Assembly (NCBI GenBank): GCA_002385665.1
Contig: DGDX01000093.1
Span: forward strand, 31,165-42,130
DNA: 10,966 nucleotides
Direction of reading: 5' to 3'
Source of the DNA: Firmicutes bacterium UBA3941
Lineage (GTDB): Bacteria; Bacillota; Clostridia; Caldicoprobacterales; UBA3941
Below are positions 7,394-10,966 of the stretch, in pieces (the first letter of the stretch is position 1; every line of letters begins with the position of its first letter). Position numbers and translations under genes: made by a program. The notes beneath the pieces are model-generated. The model was not told the origin of the DNA and searched no databases. It saw only the letters and a list, made by a program, of their open reading frames with translations.

Positions 7394-7945
7394 TTGCGCA
7401 TAATAGCCGGACGATCTAAGGGCATGCCATTACAGACTATAAAAGGAAGAAACACAAGGCCTACTTCAGATAAAGTGAAGGAATCAATATTCAATATCAT
7501 ACAGGACAGGATATTGGACAGTGTAGTATTGGACCTTTTTGCCGGAACAGGGAATTTGGGTTTTGAATCTCTCAGTAGAGGTGCAAAAAAGGCGATTTTT
7601 ATCGATAGGGACATAATCGCAGTGAAAACTATAAAAAAGAATTGTGAGAATTTGGGTTACCAAGAGCAATCTGAGATATATAGGGGTGATGTTTTAGCAT
7701 CATTGACTAGGATAGCCAAACGTGATATTCTCTTTGATATAATCTTTATAGATCCACCGTATAATTACGAGTACGGGGATGCCTTATTATCTTCTATAAA
7801 CGATTTTGGGATTTTACATGAACATGGTATTATTATTTTTGAACATGATACAAAGTCCCCATTGCCTGATAGGGTAGCCAATTTTCATTGTTATGACAGG
7901 AGAAAATATGGCGGGACCGGAGTTAGCTTTTATAGGAAAGGATGA
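7394..7945 (+). CDS. rsmD: 16S rRNA (guanine(966)-N(2))-methyltransferase RsmD
   Basis: RsmD uses S-adenosylmethionine to methylate N2 of G966 in 16S rRNA during small-subunit assembly. The 183-residue product has the usual length. It begins with MRIIAG, the characteristic start of the family, followed by the KGRNTRPTSDKVKESIFN block. Motif I is LDLFAGTGNLG with D47 and G51-G53. The acidic end of the next strand is in FIDRD, and the catalytic motif IV is DPPY (residues 120-123). The start is TTG at 7394, with AGGAGG at 7381-7386 upstream. It is first in the unit and is followed by coaD after 6 bases, the common rsmD-coaD (ylbH-ylbI) arrangement. The KYGGTGVSFY ending is typical of the family. 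Nothing is missing. Confidence 0.95.
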   Translation: MRIIAGRSKGMPLQTIKGRNTRPTSDKVKESIFNIIQDRILDSVVLDLFAGTGNLGFESLSRGAKKAIFIDRDIIAVKTIKKNCENLGYQEQSEIYRGDVLASLTRIAKRDILFDIIFIDPPYNYEYGDALLSSINDFGILHEHGIIIFEHDTKSPLPDRVANFHCYDRRKYGGTGVSFYRKG

Positions 7946-7951
7946 AGCAAC

Positions 7952-8437
7952 GTGAAAATAGGCGTATACCCCGGCAGTTTCGATCCAGTCACTGAAGGGC
8001 ATATGGATATCATTAAACGTTCAGCAAAGATGTTTGACAAAGTAATAGTGGCAGTTGCCAAGAATTATAGCAAAAAACCCTTATTTACAGCGGAGGAAAG
8101 GACGGAGTTGATCCAAAGGTCACTTCAGGACATGCCCAATGTTGAGGTTGACAGTTTTGAGGGTTTGCTTATGGATTATATACATAGCAAAAATGCACAA
8201 GTAATTATCAAAGGATTACGAGCTATATCTGACTTTGAATATGAATTTCAGATGGCACTTATGAACAGAAAACTGGATCCCAAAGTTGAAACGATCTTTA
8301 TGATGACCAGTTATAAATATTCATTTTTAAGTTCCAGCATGATAAAAGAGGTTGCCAGTCTAGGCGGATGTATAGCAGGTCTAGTACCAGAGAACATTAT
8401 ACCTGATATTTATCGGAAATTAAAAACAATAAGATGA
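7952..8437 (+). CDS. coaD: Phosphopantetheine adenylyltransferase CoaD
   Basis: CoaD transfers AMP from ATP to 4'-phosphopantetheine, giving dephospho-CoA, the penultimate step of coenzyme A synthesis in the cytosol. The 161-residue product has the standard length. It shows the nucleotidyltransferase signature [10 protein letters not shown], with the TxGH motif at residues 14-17 (H17 catalytic). It also has the conserved [20 protein letters not shown] segment and the ATP-binding SSSM (127-130) with EVASLGG following. The start is GTG at 7952, only 6 bases after the rsmD stop. The nearby Shine-Dalgarno (GGATGA, 7940-7945) is modest and overlaps the rsmD stop, which suggests translational coupling. 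Its stop overlaps the upstream-most possible start of the next gene. Confidence 0.97.
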   Translation: MKIGVYPGSFDPVTEGHMDIIKRSAKMFDKVIVAVAKNYSKKPLFTAEERTELIQRSLQDMPNVEVDSFEGLLMDYIHSKNAQVIIKGLRAISDFEYEFQMALMNRKLDPKVETIFMMTSYKYSFLSSSMIKEVASLGGCIAGLVPENIIPDIYRKLKTIR

Positions 8438-8451
8438 TGGGGGGATTATCC

Positions 8452-8898
8452 TTGAATATCCTTAGTTTGTTGGATGTATTAGAGGATGAATTGGAAAGGG
8501 GAACGAACTTACCTATCGGCAATAGGGCGTTAGTAAATAAAGGAAAGTGCCTGGAAATAATAAGGGATATTAGACTGAATATGCCAGAGGAGATAAAACA
8601 GGCTGAATGGATAAAAATGGAGAGACAAAGGATTCTGGTAGAAGCGCAGAAAGAATCAGAAGCGATTATAAGGGATGCTGAAGCACAGATAGAATCCTTA
8701 ATCGAAGAAAACGAGATCACTCAAAGGGCTTATCAGCAGGCACGAGAGATCATGGAAAGCTGCCAGAACAATGCTAAGGAAATACGTTTAGGGACTAGGG
8801 AATATGCAGACAACCTGCTTGAAAAGGTAGAGAACTATTTAATTGAGCAATTGGAAATTCTCAAAAGAAATCGCCAGGAATTAAGCGATATGAAATAA
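8452..8898 (+). CDS. Coiled-coil protein of unknown function following coaD
   Basis: I do not recognise a characterised function. The product from the TTG at 8452 has 148 residues. This start is favoured because GGGGGGAT (8439-8446) lies just before it, and TTG starts are common here. An ATG at 8434 overlapping the coaD stop would add 6 residues. An N-terminal helical segment contains NILSLLDVLEDELERG and, after TNLPIGNRALVNKGKC, another helix. From about residue 55 to the end the protein is highly charged and helical, rich in Glu, Gln, Lys and Ala, resembling coiled coils of ATP-synthase b/H-type or DivIVA-like proteins. There is no membrane segment or signal peptide. Clostridial homologues at this locus are, as far as I know, annotated as hypothetical or loosely as ATPase-like. 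It is probably co-transcribed with rsmD and coaD. A structural or scaffolding role is only an inference. Confidence 0.8.
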   Translation: MNILSLLDVLEDELERGTNLPIGNRALVNKGKCLEIIRDIRLNMPEEIKQAEWIKMERQRILVEAQKESEAIIRDAEAQIESLIEENEITQRAYQQAREIMESCQNNAKEIRLGTREYADNLLEKVENYLIEQLEILKRNRQELSDMK

Positions 8899-8906
8899 GG
8901 GCACCT

Positions 8907-8930
8907 GACGATTGAGAAACCTCAATAGTC
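8907..8930. terminator. Hairpin at the convergent junction, possible bidirectional terminator
   Basis: GACGATTGAG (8907-8916) pairs with CTCAATAGTC (8921-8930) with one G-A mismatch and a 4-base loop. It lies between the coiled-coil gene and the end of ylbJ and covers the ylbJ stop codon. Neither flank has a clear T-run, so termination strength is doubtful. Confidence 0.38.
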
Positions 8931-10127
8931 CCAAATTTTAACCGATTTAAGGAGAATCACAATAAGATATAGGGCTATAAATATAAATACGACTGATGCT
9001 AATAGATATCCAGTTGCAATAAGGGTACTACCTATAGTCGGATTTATAAAATGTTCAAGATTACCGAAGGCAGCAACCGATTCAACTTCATGAAACCAGA
9101 GTAAGACGTATGTAATAATAGCTGAGAAAACACCATGAAGTAGCTTAGATAAAAAGTACACCCCCGTAGAAAGATCGGTGTTTGCCAAGAAACTGATAGC
9201 CTGGCTATGGATGGATAAGCCACCCCAGCCTATAATTAGTGAGATGGCTACTAATTTGTAATTAAAGGGGAGGGTAGCCTCCCCTAATAGCTGACAACCG
9301 GTAGTGATCTCCATGGCGCCCGCAATAATGGGGTTTATTATTTGGGATAATCCGGTACCTAAGGAAACCCAACTGCTTGATATGTTATCTGGCCCCGATG
9401 TTATCCTATTTTGAAGTAACAGATTTATAATTACCGAAAACAAAATTATGAATCCACCTATAATCAACTGTGCTTCCATGGAATTGCGGACCGATTGTCC
9501 TAATATTTTTCCAAGGGATTTGTCATTTTTAGCGCCACCTTTAATGAGTTCCTTAAAGGCGGAGCCTATGTTTGGATTTGGTACTTGTAATTTACGTCTG
9601 GGATTTTTTTTGCCATAAAAACGGAATATGATGCCAAGTAAAAGTGAGCCTAGCAAATGGCTAATTGCAATAATGTATCCTGCTTTCGGATTGCCCAAAA
9701 TACCAATCCCAACCGTCCCAATCATAAATAAAGGGCCGGAATTATTGCAAAAGGCCAACATTCTTTGGCCCTCAACCTTTGTAATAGATCCCTCATTATA
9801 CAAAGAAGCTATAAGTTTAGGCCCGGTGGGATATCCAGAGGTAACGCTCATTATCCATACAAAGGAACTGTGACCTGGGCAATTGAAAAGTGGTCTGATT
9901 ATTGGGCTTAAAAGCACAGAAAGGAAATCGACAAACCCCAATTCTATCATGATTTCTGAGGCTATAAAAAAGGGCAGCAAGGCCGGCAAAACTATATTCA
10001 ACCACGTATCAAGACCTTTTAAGGAAGCGGAAAGCGATTGTTTAGGATAGGTGACGATCAGTATAATAAAGATTAGGGCTACAAGGACGATCATAAACCT
10101 CTGCAATGAGTCAGTTTTAGAAGACAA
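8922..10127 (-). CDS. ylbJ: Sporulation integral membrane protein YlbJ (SpoVV-type dipicolinic acid transporter)
   Basis: In Bacillus subtilis YlbJ (SpoVV) is needed for sporulation. It is thought to move dipicolinic acid across the outer forespore membrane and is related to concentrative nucleoside transporters. This product has 401 residues, the usual length. Hydrophobic segments are visible at about residues 12-28, 43-62, 88-106, 134-143, 150-169, 220-238, 290-305, 331-345 and 368-394, consistent with a polytopic membrane protein. Conserved nucleoside-recognition/Gate-type motifs are SGYPTG (97-102), NNSGPLF (128-134), EITTG (273-277) and GWGGLSIHSQ (300-309). The two halves suggest an internal inverted duplication as in related transporters. 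The start is TTG (10127-10125), with AGGGGGAT upstream on the minus strand. Mother-cell sigma-E control is expected from the family, but I found no convincing sigma-E promoter. Confidence 0.92.
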   Translation of the reverse strand: MSSKTDSLQRFMIVLVALIFIILIVTYPKQSLSASLKGLDTWLNIVLPALLPFFIASEIMIELGFVDFLSVLLSPIIRPLFNCPGHSSFVWIMSVTSGYPTGPKLIASLYNEGSITKVEGQRMLAFCNNSGPLFMIGTVGIGILGNPKAGYIIAISHLLGSLLLGIIFRFYGKKNPRRKLQVPNPNIGSAFKELIKGGAKNDKSLGKILGQSVRNSMEAQLIIGGFIILFSVIINLLLQNRITSGPDNISSSWVSLGTGLSQIINPIIAGAMEITTGCQLLGEATLPFNYKLVAISLIIGWGGLSIHSQAISFLANTDLSTGVYFLSKLLHGVFSAIITYVLLWFHEVESVAAFGNLEHFINPTIGSTLIATGYLLASVVFIFIALYLIVILLKSVKIWDY

Positions 10128-10211
10128 ATTGTATTATCCCCCTTATATATTAGTAAGTGCGTTAATGGAATTTGCTAATTGTGGATTTGGATATCGGTGT
10201 AATAGTTTCAC

Positions 10212-10243
10212 GCTCTTAAGACACCAATTACCTAGCTCTTAAG
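10212..10243. repeat. Direct repeat GCTCTTAAG, two copies 23 bases apart
   Basis: The 9-base word GCTCTTAAG occurs at 10212-10220 and 10235-10243, start to start 23 bases. Each copy contains the palindrome CTTAAG. The second copy merges into the TTAAGCG arm of the adjacent hairpin. The placement in a divergent promoter region suggests a regulator binding site; this is inference. Confidence 0.5.
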
Positions 10244-10256
10244 CGGTAACGCTTAA
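10239..10256. promoter_or_regulatory. Palindrome in the patatin promoter region, candidate operator
   Basis: TTAAGCG (10239-10245) and CGCTTAA (10250-10256) form a perfect 7-bp inverted repeat around GTAA. It lies 35 bases before the patatin start codon and immediately upstream of its probable -10 region. No T-run follows, so it is a better candidate operator than terminator. The regulator is unknown. Confidence 0.45.
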
Positions 10257-10290
10257 TACTAATTTATTATATTTGGGAAGGGGACTAATT

Positions 10291-10966
10291 ATGAGGGATC
10301 GCCCAAAAGTTGGTTTAGCTTTAGGTGCAGGTGCTTCCAGGGGCTTAGCCCATATTGGTGTTTTGCAAGTTTTGGAGGGACACGGTATCGTCCCGGATTT
10401 AATAGCCGGAAGCAGTATCGGGGCTATAGTTGGAGCTCTTTACGCCGCTGGAATTACTCCGAAGATGCTGGAGGGTATATCGAAAAATTTGGATTTAAAG
10501 CCGTATTATGATGTAGGTATACCGAGATTGGGTTTTATTAGAGGAGAGAGAATAGAAGAGCTTATCAGGCTCCTCACCAAAGGAAAGACCTTTGATCAGC
10601 TTGATATCCCCTTAAGTATTACTGCTGTAGACTTAAAGAGCAATCAAAGTGTGATAATAAATGAAGGGCTGGTCTATAAGGCTGTCAGGGCTAGTATCTC
10701 AATCCCTGGCATCTTTGTACCGGTTTTTGAAGGAGATCAGGTTCTGGTAGATGGAGGGTTACTAGAGCGCTTACCTACTAGGGTAGTTAGGGAGATGGGA
10801 GCGGACATCATAATAGGGGTGGACGTTGGATTTAGGGGGCAGCATGGTGATGCCTCGAATATTTTAGGCATAATACTTCAGTCCTTTGAAGTTATGGAAT
10901 TGGCTTTAGTTGAAAATAGTTTCAATGAAGAAGATATATACATATATCCTAAACTGGTCGATGTTA
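10291..10966 (+). CDS. Patatin-like phospholipase family protein, 3' partial
   Basis: This is a serine lipid acyl hydrolase of the bacterial patatin/RssA-like family; its natural substrate is unknown. The frame is open to the window edge (225 codons visible), so the C-terminus is missing. It starts at ATG 10291, preceded by GGGAAGGGG about 7 bases upstream. The oxyanion-hole loop GAGASRG spans residues 12-18, the nucleophile elbow GSSIG spans 40-44 with Ser42, and the catalytic dyad aspartate is Asp154 in the DGG motif (154-156). The conserved RASISIPGIFVPV block (133-145) before the DGG is typical. No signal peptide is present, so the protein is probably cytoplasmic or peripheral at the membrane. 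Its position next to ylbJ suggests it is the counterpart of B. subtilis YlbK. It is divergent from ylbJ and presumably opens a rightward unit. Confidence 0.93.
   Translation, partial: MRDRPKVGLALGAGASRGLAHIGVLQVLEGHGIVPDLIAGSSIGAIVGALYAAGITPKMLEGISKNLDLKPYYDVGIPRLGFIRGERIEELIRLLTKGKTFDQLDIPLSITAVDLKSNQSVIINEGLVYKAVRASISIPGIFVPVFEGDQVLVDGGLLERLPTRVVREMGADIIIGVDVGFRGQHGDASNILGIILQSFEVMELALVENSFNEEDIYIYPKLVDV

Larger units (their letters stand above)
10128..10290. promoter_or_regulatory. Divergent ylbJ / patatin intergenic region
   Basis: This 163-base spacer must hold promoters for both neighbouring genes. AT-rich -10-like sequences exist on both strands (TATATT at 10268-10273 on plus; TAATAT complementary to 10147-10152 on minus), but neither has a matching -35 at proper spacing. 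The right half contains clustered TTAAG/CTTAA half-sites, described separately. GGTGT (10196-10200) and ACACC (10221-10225) are also inverted around the first half-site. Confidence 0.5.

Noticed and set aside
8397..8720. Minus-strand open frame opposite the coaD end and the coiled-coil gene
   Set aside because: The Ser/Ile/Cys-rich product looks like the antisense of a charged coiled coil, and the plus-strand frame has a good ribosome binding site and operon context.
1..10966. CRISPR array, insertion sequence, prophage, toxin-antitoxin, tRNA or rRNA
   Set aside because: I saw no regularly spaced repeats, transposase or integrase motifs, small paired toxin genes or tRNA-like cloverleaf sequence in any gap; the gaps are short and explained by promoters and terminators.

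Overview
The window looks like a chromosome segment of an endospore-forming, low-to-moderate GC Firmicute, most likely from the class Clostridia. The evidence is an alpha/beta-type small acid-soluble spore protein, a YlbJ/SpoVV-type sporulation membrane protein, strong AGGAGG ribosome binding sites, frequent TTG/GTG starts, AGG/AGA arginine and ATA isoleucine codons, and the gene order asp23-fakA / recG / SASP / rsmD-coaD. I cannot name the genus from sequence alone.

Layout. Positions 1-2545 hold the 3' part of a large carbohydrate-active enzyme (barrel, flavodoxin-like domain, two beta-sandwich domains) whose N-terminus lies outside the window. A 142-base gap with candidate promoters and a palindrome precedes the yloU(asp23)-fakA pair (2688-4682), which ends in a rho-independent terminator. 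Then come recG (4795-6855) and a monocistronic SASP gene (6967-7167) with a strong terminator. A sigma-A-like promoter at 7258-7286 opens the next unit: rsmD, coaD and a small coiled-coil protein gene, tightly packed (6-base gap, then adjacent or overlapping). Convergent to this unit on the minus strand is ylbJ (10127-8922). Divergent from ylbJ, a patatin-like phospholipase gene (from 10291) runs off the right edge.

How the genes relate. Most are conserved housekeeping functions: phospholipid precursor activation (FakA, with FakB partners elsewhere), fork rescue and recombination (RecG), ribosome modification (RsmD) and coenzyme A synthesis (CoaD). Two sporulation genes are interleaved: SASP for spore DNA protection, and YlbJ for dipicolinic acid traffic. 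The rsmD-coaD-ylbJ-patatin content corresponds to the Bacillus subtilis ylbH-ylbI-ylbJ-ylbK neighbourhood. The glycoside hydrolase is the only accessory-looking gene.

I found no CRISPR array, insertion sequence, phage gene, tRNA, rRNA or defence system. The most useful loose ends are the unclassified glycosidase, the uncharacterised coiled-coil protein after coaD, and the palindromic elements in two promoter regions. I see no convincing new multi-gene system.
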